From: an archaeon
Lineage (GTDB): Archaea > Thermoproteota > Nitrososphaeria > Nitrososphaerales > Gagatemarchaeaceae
Reading direction: 5' to 3'
Assembly (NCBI GenBank): GCA_021819035.1
Contig: JAKASL010000002.1
Coordinates: 248,001 to 312,000 of the forward strand
DNA length: 64,000 nt
Each line of letters begins with the position of its first letter. Position 1 is the stretch's first letter. The notes beneath the pieces are model-generated. The model was not told the DNA's origin, made no database searches, and was given only the letters and a program-made list of their open reading frames with translations. A program made the position numbers and the translations under genes. Of the stretch, positions 39,129 to 46,668 are shown one piece after another.

Positions 39129-39524
39129 CTGTCTGATTCGGCCGGGATTCGGGCCTGCAGATGCGGGCCTAAGCACTTTCATAATCGTCAGGCACCTACT
39201 TGTCAATGTCCCCGCTGGGGCATAACCCTACACTATCACTTCCCCTCTCTGTCAAACCACTGCTGTTCAACTCTGTGCGTATAGTGTTTGATGACGATAA
39301 AGCACGTTGATGGCCATGAGGGATGCGCATGAGGACGCGAAGGGATTGAACGAAGCCCCAAGGGGCGCCAATCATACGTGTCGCGATAATGAAGGCAGTT
39401 ACCCGCAGCGTCATTCTCGCCTCATTCATGGAATCGGGAGGATTGGAGAGAGTCGAGGCCTCGAGAGGGGATTGAGAATGCATTCCCATCAGGCCACATT
39501 CCCATGGGGTGTCGACGGAGGTTG
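39129..39524. other. Intergenic stretch holding repeat R6
   Basis: About 400 bases between hicA and the SIS gene. The left 165 bases are repeat R6. The right part has no recognised gene. Confidence 0.4.
39134..39295 (+). repeat. tRNA-like repeat R6, long form
   Basis: The blocks are CGGCCGGGATTCGGGCCTGC, AGATGCGGGCCTAAGCAC, TAATCGTCAGGCACCT, CCCCGCTGGGGCATAA and CTGTTCAACTCTGTGCG. On the minus strand GCCCCAG near 39220 could pair with the repeat's 3' end like an acceptor stem (most GCC/GGC pairs kept). CACTAT (about 39230-39235) and ATAGTG (39281-39286) form a further inverted pair. Confidence 0.8.
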
Positions 39525-40544
39525 CTACAACTTCACGCGCTTGATGGCCGAGGCCCATGGTTCAACATCTCCGTGGGTCGTGTCGGGGTTTGTACCGCGA
39601 GTTCGTGCGAGTTCTCCGACGAGCCTTTGCAGTGGAATTATCGAGACAAAAGGCATGGTGAGTGGATTTTCCCCGATGAATCTCAAGTCAGACTCGCTCT
39701 CATTTCCACAAGAGAAAACTTTCACCCCGACCTCTTCGAGTAAACCCCGCAGGGCCAAGTGCCGCCCACCATCATCTTCTCCGGGCGTGATCATTATTGC
39801 AGCCATTCCCTTTTGGAATGCTGCCGGAGTTCCGTGAAGAGCGAACTCAACGGACATCCCTTCAGCCCACACATACGTGCCCTCCTTTAGTTTCAGGGCA
39901 GCCTCTTCGGCTGTGATTTCGTCGAGGCCAAAGCCGGTGAGCAATATGTGAGTGCTAGACGTCAGGTTCTTCGCAATGCTAGGTGGAATTGGCAATGCCA
40001 GAGTTTTCTCCATTGCCTCTGGTATGTTGTATAGCGCTGCTTTGAATTCGCGACCGCCCTCGCCTGCGAGGGGGGCAACAAGAAGCCCGAGTGCGGCCAA
40101 CGCCGTAACGTAGGAGACGCTATGCGTGCTAGCAGTTTCGTCACGACACGTTCTAAGCACCCAATCACCCATGGGGTGCTCAACTCCGAACCCCGTAACC
40201 AAGATGGTGAGGGCTCCAACACCCTTGGCACGCGACAATACCATGTTTGGGTAGATCTTGGTACCGCGGTGACTGACCACGACGACCTGATCTTCGGATC
40301 GTATCGGACCCCTCAGTCCAAGCTCATGCGCTTCTAGCGCAACCGGGCGAATCTTTCCGGCGGACAGTCTAGTAGCCCACGCGGCAGCAATTCGACAGGC
40401 GTGGAGTGATGTCCCTATTCCGGTGAAAAGAAGGGGTCGTTCCGGGTCCAACTCCGGAACCTCGATGCGTTCAATCAACTCTTTCACTGCTTGAGGCTCG
40501 GAAGCCACCTGATTGTCGAAATTGAAGCGAGTCATGACGGGCAT
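39525..40544 (-). CDS. SIS (sugar isomerase) domain protein
   Basis: A 339-residue protein with two SIS domains like the isomerase half of glucosamine-6-phosphate synthase or a related deglycase/isomerase. The sugar-phosphate loops are LLFTGIGTSLHACRIAAAWA and QVVVVSHRGTKIYPNM in the first domain and ILLTGFGLDEITAEEAALKL in the second. The glutaminase half is absent. The start is ATG at 40544 or, better spaced from the TATA at 40559-40568, ATG at 40535 (MTRFNFDNQ). The substrate is not determined. It sits between repeats R6 and R7. Confidence 0.85.
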   Translation of the reverse strand: MPVMTRFNFDNQVASEPQAVKELIERIEVPELDPERPLLFTGIGTSLHACRIAAAWATRLSAGKIRPVALEAHELGLRGPIRSEDQVVVVSHRGTKIYPNMVLSRAKGVGALTILVTGFGVEHPMGDWVLRTCRDETASTHSVSYVTALAALGLLVAPLAGEGGREFKAALYNIPEAMEKTLALPIPPSIAKNLTSSTHILLTGFGLDEITAEEAALKLKEGTYVWAEGMSVEFALHGTPAAFQKGMAAIMITPGEDDGGRHLALRGLLEEVGVKVFSCGNESESDLRFIGENPLTMPFVSIIPLQRLVGELARTRGTNPDTTHGDVEPWASAIKRVKL

Positions 40545-41154
40545 CTAACACTAGGCACAAATTTAAGGTGGTTACTGGAACGCAGCGTGCCCATCACATG
40601 AGTGCATTCGGACTTCCTACGCATATGGTACTTCGGCGACGTCGGCCCGCAAACGACCCAAGACTTCAGGCTCCGGTAACTACAGCTAACCCCTGAAATA
40701 CATCCGACTTATCCCCACGCATTAATCGATTCCTTGGGATCATGAGAGAAGTGACTATTCACCAATTTGCGTAACGAGCTTCGGCGTCCAACTGAAAGAT
40801 TGTTTTCTTCGCGCGGCACTCGCTGGAAACTATCCCGGCCAGATTCTTAGCAGCTCTGTTGACATCATCCTTCGTAAGCGGTGGCAGCTACCTAAGAGGT
40901 GGGGTGTACATCGTACTCGGACTCGTGGCGACAACGACTTCGCGTTCAGAGGGTTAGTCTCTTAGAGCGCCCCATGCGGCTCTACGTCATCCTCATTCTC
41001 AGACTCGCAAAGGCGAATCACTATGCTCATACTGTCGAACAACGTTCCATGAAAGCGTCCCCAACAAGAAGTGTGGGGTCCACGTACACGCTTTTTCGTG
41101 GTTTTTCGACGTTTCTCCGATGAAACGGTATTCCGTCCGATGGGGGATACTTGA

Positions 41155-41210
41155 TGTGGGATGTGGAACTCGAACCCACCAACCCCCGAGGGAGTGACTA
41201 GATACCCCCA
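41155..41210 (-). other. tRNA 3'-half-like fragment
   Basis: On the minus strand a class II-like variable arm (CTCCC-TCG-GGGG) is followed by a T arm GTGGG-TTCGAGT-TCCAC (41163-41179) and ATCCCACA as an acceptor 3' strand. The matching 5' strand GTGGGAT is not found upstream within the next 100 bases. It is a relic, an attachment-site scar of another tRNA, or a 3' half of a split tRNA. Confidence 0.35.
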
Positions 41211-41256
41211 TCAGAAATGCCGGTCCTACATATGTGCAAAGTGGCCCGAAAAATCA

Positions 41257-41296
41257 TGCCCCGGCCGGGATTTGGACCTGCAGGTGCGGGTCTAAG
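41257..41296 (+). repeat. tRNA-3'-end-like repeat R7, short form
   Basis: It begins TGCCCCGGCCGGGATTTGGA, matching 16 consecutive positions of the tRNA-Glu 3' end, then CCTGCAGGTGCGGGTCTAAG. It lies 90 bases beyond the 3' end of vapC. Confidence 0.8.
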
Positions 41297-41382
41297 CGAA
41301 GTCATGGCCGTTTTACACTGGCCGAGACTCGAGCATGATCAGTCATGCCGCCGGCGCTCAACGCATCGTCGACGGAATAGTC

Positions 41383-41781
41383 TCAGAGTAACTCAAGCAT
41401 CTCGTTCGGCGTTACGATTCTGATGCCTCTGTACTGGCCAAGGTCTAGCAGGTGCTTATCTCCGGAGACAACGTGCGACGCCTTGCCTTCGACAGCAGTC
41501 CCCAAGACAATGTCATCTGCAGGATCCTCGGCAATGACTGATATTGACCTTTTAGTCCTAACCAAGGCGGCTCTTCTTGCCAATAAAGCGAGGAACTGGC
41601 TACGCTGCCGCTCATCAGTCTCGTCGAACTTCTCCCTCGAAAGGACATCGGCCAATTCTGCTAGCATCTGTGGTGAGGAAATCAGCTGGTGACTTTGGAG
41701 CACCTTGCGGAAGAGACGCCTAGGCTTCCCGTGCCCCACGAATGCAGAAATCAGGACGTTCGTGTCAAAGACAATGCGCAG
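41383..41781 (-). CDS. vapC: VapC-type PIN domain toxin
   Basis: A PIN-domain ribonuclease of about 132 residues. The frame must extend upstream of the first GTG (41739) to include RIVFDTNVLISAFVG, which holds the first catalytic Asp. The other acidic residues are in MLAELADVLSREKF, AEDPADDIVLGTAV and SGDKHLLDL. No ATG, GTG or TTG precedes the Asp motif in frame; a CTG at 41779-41781 is the best start, 4 bases after the antitoxin stop, so translation is probably coupled. It cleaves RNA when VapB is lost. Confidence 0.83.
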   Translation of the reverse strand: MRIVFDTNVLISAFVGHGKPRRLFRKVLQSHQLISSPQMLAELADVLSREKFDETDERQRSQFLALLARRAALVRTKRSISVIAEDPADDIVLGTAVEGKASHVVSGDKHLLDLGQYRGIRIVTPNEMLELL

Positions 41782-41785
41782 AGTC

Positions 41786-42073
41786 TCATGCGCCCTTCGC
41801 TGACCGCCTTACTATCCGGTATGCCTGAATCTCTCCTAGAATTTCACTTTCCGTGGGCCTCCTCTTACTCTTGTAGCGGCCATCGATTTCCCGGAAGAGG
41901 TTTTTCAATTCGTTCTCGACAGCGGGAGCTTCGACCTTTACAGCCACAAGCTTCCCCTCTCTGCTAAAGATTGCGAGTTTCGTCTTCGGCTTAATCCCTA
42001 GTTCCTTTCTTAACTGCTGGGGAATTACCACCTGCCCTTTTGTCCCTACTGTGGCCAATTCAGGTTCTTCCAT
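41786..42073 (-). CDS. vapB: VapB antitoxin, AbrB/SpoVT family
   Basis: A 95-residue protein. The N-terminal swapped-hairpin DNA-binding domain is ATVGTKGQVVIPQQLRKELG, followed by IKPKTKLAIFSREGKLVAVK. The C-terminal half, with NELKNLFREIDGRYKSKRRP, wraps the PIN toxin. It binds its own promoter: a perfect palindrome lies between the TATA element and the ATG. It is upstream of and coupled to vapC. The module is bracketed by repeats R7 and R8. Confidence 0.88.
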   Translation of the reverse strand: MEEPELATVGTKGQVVIPQQLRKELGIKPKTKLAIFSREGKLVAVKVEAPAVENELKNLFREIDGRYKSKRRPTESEILGEIQAYRIVRRSAKGA

Positions 42074-42075
42074 GG

Positions 42076-42106
42076 AGTATGACTTTCATACTGACTATTA
42101 AATCAT
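42076..42106 (-). promoter_or_regulatory. vapBC promoter and operator
   Basis: TTTAATAG-like TATA (about 42098-42106 on the minus strand) lies 30 bases before the vapB ATG. Between them AGTATGA-CTT-TCATACT (42076-42092) is a perfect 7-base inverted repeat placed to block transcription, the typical site for an AbrB-type antitoxin. Confidence 0.7.
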
Positions 42107-42109
42107 TCC

Positions 42110-42255
42110 TATCCCGCCGGGATTCGGGCCTTCATGTGCGGGCCCAAGCATTGTCATAATCGTCAGGCTCATGCATGCCAATGTCCCCGTTGGGGCATGA
42201 CTTTTTCCTCTCCGTCAAGTCACCGTCTTTCAACTCGGTGCTCACAATGTCGAAC
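42110..42255 (+). repeat. tRNA-like repeat R8, long form
   Basis: The blocks are CCGCCGGGATTCGGGCCTTC, ATGTGCGGGCCCAAGCA, TCATAATCGTCAGGCTC, CAATGTCCCCGTTGGGGCAT and TTTCAACTCGGTGCTCAC, in the same order as in R6 and R3. It is followed at once by an integrase relic. Confidence 0.8.
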
Positions 42256-42260
42256 GGGAC

Positions 42261-42545
42261 GTGGCCATAGGACTCACGGTAAATCGAGAGATTCAGACTC
42301 TAATCTTCCTCGTCAGAGCCGCCACATACCGAGGAATCGTCAGTCCAAGAATTGTAGGGACGCCCGGACATCAGCGCCTCGAGGGAGTACAAGTACATGG
42401 CCTATCTCAGGAACGTCCGTGTCGGCATGCTCCAGAAGCCTTTCGTCGACACCACCAAGGTTGACATCAAGAGGATCTCGAAGGCCATCAAGGAGCTGAA
42501 GGTCGTGCGGGGGAACGGCACGGTCGAGAAGCCTGCAGAGGCATC
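42261..42545 (+). pseudogene. Frameshifted integrase core-binding-domain relic
   Basis: One frame gives NREIQTLIFLVRAATYRGIV with SPRI. After a shift near 42350 the next frame gives SASREYKYMAYLRNVRVGML and QKPFVDTTKVDIKRISKAIK. Together they resemble the core-binding domain of archaeal tyrosine recombinases (helix, then KYL..L with F..TK.DI). The catalytic domain is missing and the following sequence belongs to a minus-strand gene. It sits just right of repeat R8, as the other relic sits right of R4. Confidence 0.5.
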
Positions 42546-43052
42546 TCAGTTTAGTAGCGACGGGGGCTTCCTCAAGGATCCGAACACGAATCCAGCGAAA
42601 CCAGGGAAGAACGTAGCTAGGCCCAAGCCGATTCCACCAACGACCTCCTCGAACGAGAAGAGCAACAGGTCAGGGATTGATGCGCTGCTGGGACCAGTCC
42701 AAGTACCTCCGGCAATCAAGATAGGGCCCAGGAATGCCCCTACTTCTCCTCCGACTACTCCCCCCACAAAGAGGCCGATGGAAACACGATGATACTGGGC
42801 GCTTAGATCAACCGAGCGCCCCCATCGGTACATCACGATTGCCAGGACCGAGAATGGGACAGCGCTCAAGACCTGTAACGTCAGGGAGACATATACGAAA
42901 GCTGAAGGCGGCGATGCAGTCATCAAGTACACTGGCCAAAAATGGTACAAGAGTTGCGCGAGAAGCCCCATGGCCGCTGCCACCGCTGCGACCTTACCTG
43001 CACTTAACATATCCTCCTGTTCACCTGAATTTACTAGGAATTTTTCGTTCAT
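42546..43052 (-). CDS. Small integral membrane protein
   Basis: A 168-residue protein with four probable helices (about 18-38, 48-70, 88-113 and 135-160) and Gly-rich membrane segments such as GLFVGGVVGGEVGAFLGPIL. The family is not recognised. It begins one base after the stop of the secreted protein gene, so the two are translated together and may work together at the cell surface. Confidence 0.7.
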   Translation of the reverse strand: MNEKFLVNSGEQEDMLSAGKVAAVAAAMGLLAQLLYHFWPVYLMTASPPSAFVYVSLTLQVLSAVPFSVLAIVMYRWGRSVDLSAQYHRVSIGLFVGGVVGGEVGAFLGPILIAGGTWTGPSSASIPDLLLFSFEEVVGGIGLGLATFFPGFAGFVFGSLRKPPSLLN

Positions 43053-43053
43053 T

Positions 43054-44193
43054 TCAGCAGTAGTTTACGTTTCCTGAATCCGAATTGAAGCTGGATCCGA
43101 CTTGCACCGCAACGCTGGCTGATAATGTACACGAACTGACAGTGAAGGTTAAGCTCGTGGCAGTCACGCTGGCGTAGCATAACCCTACAAGGGCCCAGGA
43201 CACGACGTCTCCCGTAATCTTTCCCACCCCACTCCCACTGCAATATCCGCTGGTCACAGATAGGTCGCCAGTGTTGGCGCTCTCTGGGGAGAAATTGACG
43301 TAGACTATTCTGTACTCGGTCACCTCCGCAGTGCCAGAGAAATAGAGATAAGCGCTCTGCCCTAGCTCGCAAAACTCGAGCTCGTAGCTGGTGAAGCTTC
43401 CACCTATTGCAGCGTCAGCAGTACCAGAGCTTGTGCCAGCCAACAGATTTCCCGAAGTCCCGCAGGCTACTGGCTGGTCGGGAACTATGTGGACTTGGAA
43501 GACGGCGCGGGGTATTCCTATGATATCATCGTAGTTCGTAGGCACGCTTTGGCGCATCGCGCTCAAAAGCGCCACCATTTGGGAATACGCAGAAGCGACG
43601 TTGGGATACCCTTCAGATCCGTATGTCCGTTCAAGGGCGCTGACGACTCTGATTAGGTTCGTGAGATGCTGGGTGAGGGTTTGAGGAGACGTCTGGTAGA
43701 CCAGGTCCTGGGTGGTCACCACCGTTCCATGTGCTAGGGTTTCGTTTTGATAATAGACATCCGTCTCGGCGGACAAGTACTCACCCTCAGAGCCCAATAT
43801 GATTATGGTTCCTCCCTGGAGGGCGTACTTCTGATTCATGCTTCCTCCGAGAAGGACCAGTTCGGTTAGTGATTGCTGGTTAGTCAAGGAGACAACGAGC
43901 TTCGCCATGGTGATTTGGAACGGCCCTGAAGTAGATTGATAAATTACCTCGGAACTCGAAGCTGCATCGCTTTGAGGTTCGCCAATTAGCTCGCCTGGAT
44001 AGAATGCGATTGGCTGCGCTTGACTTATTTCTATTGACGAGCGGCTCTGCACAACCTTGTGCGAGAGGAGAGTCTGTGAAGAGGCCGAGGAAGTGCTGCC
44101 CTGCGTAGCCCCATATGTTGCTCCTAACGAGGAAAAATTGAGCACGAGTGTGAGCGCGATGGAGGTCATCAGAATCCTCTGGGTAGGTTTCAT
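43054..44193 (-). CDS. Secreted or surface-anchored protein of unknown function
   Basis: A 379-residue protein with an N-terminal signal peptide or anchor (MKPTQRILMTSIALTLVLNF, then SSLGATYGA). The mature part is rich in Ser, Thr, Gln and Gly, with predicted beta structure. Several cysteines in the last 140 residues (ACGTSG, ELEFCELG, SGYCSGSG, GLCYAS, VSSCTL, NYC) could form disulfides outside the cell. No known domain is evident. A TATA element (CTTAAATAA on the minus strand, about 44222-44231) lies 33 bases before the ATG. It is co-transcribed with a membrane protein. Lower GC than the core genes suggests acquisition. Confidence 0.75.
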   Translation of the reverse strand: MKPTQRILMTSIALTLVLNFSSLGATYGATQGSTSSASSQTLLSHKVVQSRSSIEISQAQPIAFYPGELIGEPQSDAASSSEVIYQSTSGPFQITMAKLVVSLTNQQSLTELVLLGGSMNQKYALQGGTIIILGSEGEYLSAETDVYYQNETLAHGTVVTTQDLVYQTSPQTLTQHLTNLIRVVSALERTYGSEGYPNVASAYSQMVALLSAMRQSVPTNYDDIIGIPRAVFQVHIVPDQPVACGTSGNLLAGTSSGTADAAIGGSFTSYELEFCELGQSAYLYFSGTAEVTEYRIVYVNFSPESANTGDLSVTSGYCSGSGVGKITGDVVSWALVGLCYASVTATSLTFTVSSCTLSASVAVQVGSSFNSDSGNVNYC

Positions 44194-44376
44194 CTAGCCT
44201 CTGGCGATGATTGGCTTGAGATTATTTAAGATCGATAACCAAGGGGTTCTGTAGCAGTATATGTGAACGAGCGTCATCCATGGCCGTTCAGCCCCATGGG
44301 ACGGCCCGATCGCGATGCCTCCAGCAACGTAAGGAGCATGGATATCTTCACCTCGAGGGCGACTATGTCCTCTTCG

Positions 44377-44721
44377 TCATCGCCCCCGCAGAGTGTGCGC
44401 GTTGAAGAGGCACCAGGCGTTGTAGATGTACATCGCGATGGCGTAGTAGAGTAGCCTCACGGTGTAGTTCTTCGAGGTCGTCTTCGCTAGGAAGACGTTG
44501 TGCTCCTTGTATGAGTTCTCGATGCCCCATCTCCTCTTGTAGCGCTCCAGCACCCTCTTCGGCCTGCAGGCCATGTTGGTGGCGAAGAGGTAGCTCTTCC
44601 ATGTCTCAGGGTCGTCCGCCCTGACGATCCTGAACGGCCCCTCGCACGGGTAGAGAGCCTCCTCTCCGTCCCTGAGGCCCGTCCGCTTCGTGATCTCGTC
44701 AAGTGGCGCATGGGGGACGAA
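44377..44721 (-). pseudogene. DDE transposase C-terminal fragment
   Basis: The open frame runs from just after a TAA (44722-44724) to the stop at 44377. It encodes LDEITKRTGLRDGEEALYPC, then ETWKSYLFATNM, VLERYKRRWGIENSYKEHNV and LLYYAIAMYIYNAWCLFN. The RRWGIE-Y-E segment is the C-terminal catalytic Glu region of IS4-like DDE transposases. The first two acidic residues and the N-terminus are missing. No terminal inverted repeats were found. It lies about 95 bases from tRNA-Glu. Confidence 0.75.
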
Positions 44722-44817
44722 TTAGGGCTTGTCTCCTTGCCGAGGCAGGCGCCTGCATTGGAACATCATACCCGCCTCATTGGAACCCTGGGAGGGGAAG
44801 TGATACCGCAAAGTTAA

Positions 44818-44927
44818 TGCCCCGGCCGGGATTCGAACCCGGGTCGCCGACTCGAAAGGCCGGCATACTCTCGACACTATGTGTTTGACCGGGCTTTACG
44901 CCCTTGCGGACTCTGTACTACCGGGGC
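44818..44927 (-). tRNA. tRNA-Glu(TTC) with an expanded D loop (probable intron)
   Basis: Acceptor GCCCCGG (44927-44921) pairs with CCGGGGC, followed by A73 at 44818. The T arm is CCGGG-TTCGAAT-CCCGG, and the anticodon arm CCGGC-CTTTCGA-GTCGG gives TTC. The D stem GTAC/GTAT encloses 46 bases (44869-44914) instead of about 10, with two internal hairpins (GGGC-GTAAA-GCCC and ACAC-ATA-GTGT). One or two introns of about 36 bases in total are the likely reason. Its 3' end is the model for repeats R1-R8. Confidence 0.85.
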
Positions 44928-44963
44928 TGAGAAGGGCCGGACGGGTCTGCAATTAGAGCTTTC

Positions 44964-45671
44964 TCATTCTGGCCTGAGGAAGCACCACTCTCCTGCCTCC
45001 AAGGCTACTTCGGACGAGCAATCTATCGCGAGAGAAGGTCCGAAGTTCCTGAAGACGCCGTCTTGCGGGACATAACAGTTCCTGCGTTTCGTCTCGCCGA
45101 CTTCCCTGAGAGCTGCCCCAGCCTCAGGACCAGATACAACGGATCGGTAATACATCCGACGTCCGATGACCATGGGGGACGACCCGTCGATCGGAAAGTC
45201 AGTCACCAGGGGTCCGACAATGTCAGCGGAGCTCACCAGTCTGGCAATCGCTACGCGCTCGTCCGGAGTCAAACCACAATCACCAGCGGCCCTGAGCTTC
45301 GCCCAGTTTGAGGCCGCCTCCAGCCTAAGGCGGGCTTTGACCGAAGGGACCCCGTCTACAAGGAAGGACGAGAAGTACATCTGGTTGAATGCCCTGGCAG
45401 AGACTCGCTCCTTCGGGAATGAGAGAAGGTCTGGGACGAGGGGGAGTACCAGGTCGGACGGGTCTGTCGAAGACCAGCAGTAGCCAGCCTGCTCCAGATG
45501 CACCGCTGGACCCTGAGACGTCGCCGTGACGGAACCCGCCTCCTGCCTTACAACGAAGCCTCTCTTCTCTATCTCTTCAACGAGGAACTGCAGCTGAGGC
45601 GAACTGAGCTTTGGCAGAGGCAGGATGTGCCTGTTCCCGACCAGCAGGTGATGCGCCTTGAATGGAAGCAA
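44964..45671 (-). CDS. Protein of unknown function
   Basis: A 235-residue protein I do not recognise. It has no signal peptide or membrane helix. The N-terminal part (LPFKAHHLLVGNRHILPLPK, SSPQLQFLVEEIEKRGFVV) and the C-terminal part (GRRMYYRSVVSGPEAGAALREVGETKRRNCYVP) look structured, and four cysteines are spread along the chain. It shares a symmetrical TATA element with the GGPP synthase gene, 29 bases ahead of its ATG, which suggests a core rather than an accessory gene. Confidence 0.65.
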   Translation of the reverse strand: MLPFKAHHLLVGNRHILPLPKLSSPQLQFLVEEIEKRGFVVRQEAGSVTATSQGPAVHLEQAGYCWSSTDPSDLVLPLVPDLLSFPKERVSARAFNQMYFSSFLVDGVPSVKARLRLEAASNWAKLRAAGDCGLTPDERVAIARLVSSADIVGPLVTDFPIDGSSPMVIGRRMYYRSVVSGPEAGAALREVGETKRRNCYVPQDGVFRNFGPSLAIDCSSEVALEAGEWCFLRPE

Positions 45672-45696
45672 CTGCCTGAGTGATTAAGAGAACTAA

Positions 45697-45704
45697 TTAT
45701 ATAA
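45697..45704. promoter_or_regulatory. Shared TATA element for GGPP synthase and its divergent neighbour
   Basis: TTATATAA is self-complementary and its centre is 29 bases from both start codons (45671 minus, 45730 plus). One TATA-binding site may serve both leaderless genes. Confidence 0.7.
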
Positions 45705-45729
45705 CCAGCCTAATCCATTTGCTATTGTC

Positions 45730-46596
45730 ATGGAGAGGGTGGGAGAAGACAGGGCCGTGTCGCTCGAGTCGCTGGAAGAGCGGATGAAGTCCTATGCACT
45801 GCGGGCAGACTCTGCGCTGGTCCGCGAGTTCAAGCGCTACACCCACTCGAGGTTCTACGATCCGCTTGTCTATGCCATAGAGGGAGGGAAGCGGGTGAGA
45901 CCCGTGATGCTCATGCTGTCTGCAGAGGCCCTCGGCTGCAAAGACGACAGGGTCCTCGGGGCAGCGGTGGCCGTGGAGCTGCTGCACACCGAGTCAATCA
46001 TACATGACGATGTCATCGACGAAGAAAAGGCCAGGAGGAACAAGGTCCCGTTCCACCTGAAGTACGGTTACAGCGCGTCGCTCCTCAGCGCGGACTTCGT
46101 CTTCGCCATGATACTCGCCATCGCGGCGAGATACGACGACAAGAGGATCGCCGAAGAGGTCAGCAGCGCAGCACTCCAGATGTCGGAGGGAGAGTACTCT
46201 GAGCTCACCATCGACCCCCAGATCTACAAACTCACCTGGGACGAGTATATCAGGATAGTCACCGAGAAGACTGCGTCCCTCTTCGAGACCTCGGCGAAGC
46301 TCGGTGCCATGATCGCGGGCGGGGACGAGAAGGAGGTCCAAGCTCTGGCCGACTATGGCAGATGTATAGGGATCGCCTACCAGCTCAAGGACGACCTGCT
46401 TGACTGGAGGTCAAAGGACAAGGTGTCGCTAGGCCTGCTGAAGACACACAGCGAGAGCGAGGTAGTCGGGAAGATAACTGCCCAGGCCCAGTCCTATGCA
46501 GAAGAGGCCAAACGTGTGCTCATCCACATCCCCCGGAATGAGGCCACGGTACTGCTAGATGACCTGGCCGACTTCTCAATCAGGCGCCAGCGCTGA
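45730..46596 (+). CDS. Geranylgeranyl diphosphate synthase-type polyprenyl transferase
   Basis: A 288-residue trans-isoprenyl diphosphate synthase that extends allylic diphosphates with IPP for archaeal membrane lipids. The first Asp-rich motif is IIHDDVIDEEKARR (about 92-105) and the second is YQLKDDLLDW (about 220). The conserved GGKRVRP near 57 and a KT in the middle of the fold are also seen. Chain length cannot be set from sequence alone; C20 is usual in archaea. It is convergent with the ATP synthase operon. Confidence 0.92.
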   Translation: MERVGEDRAVSLESLEERMKSYALRADSALVREFKRYTHSRFYDPLVYAIEGGKRVRPVMLMLSAEALGCKDDRVLGAAVAVELLHTESIIHDDVIDEEKARRNKVPFHLKYGYSASLLSADFVFAMILAIAARYDDKRIAEEVSSAALQMSEGEYSELTIDPQIYKLTWDEYIRIVTEKTASLFETSAKLGAMIAGGDEKEVQALADYGRCIGIAYQLKDDLLDWRSKDKVSLGLLKTHSESEVVGKITAQAQSYAEEAKRVLIHIPRNEATVLLDDLADFSIRRQR

Positions 46597-46668
46597 GCTC
46601 GTGACTGCTCGTGTGGATCGGCGGCAGAGCCCTCTCCGCAGGTTGACGACCGCGCAGTTTTGGCAGAC

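Larger units (their letters stand above)
40569..41382. other. Long intergenic stretch holding a tRNA fragment and repeat R7
   Basis: About 815 bases between the SIS gene promoter and vapC. It contains a tRNA 3'-half-like fragment (41155-41210) and repeat R7 (41257-41296). Short open frames show no protein features. Confidence 0.45.

Noticed and set aside
40899-41123. 74-codon plus-strand frame in the R7 intergenic stretch
   Set aside because: No motif, no promoter, mixed composition; no support as a gene.
42397-42792. 131-codon plus-strand protein as one gene
   Set aside because: Only the first 50 codons look like protein (integrase relic); the rest is the reverse strand of a membrane protein gene with clear helices.
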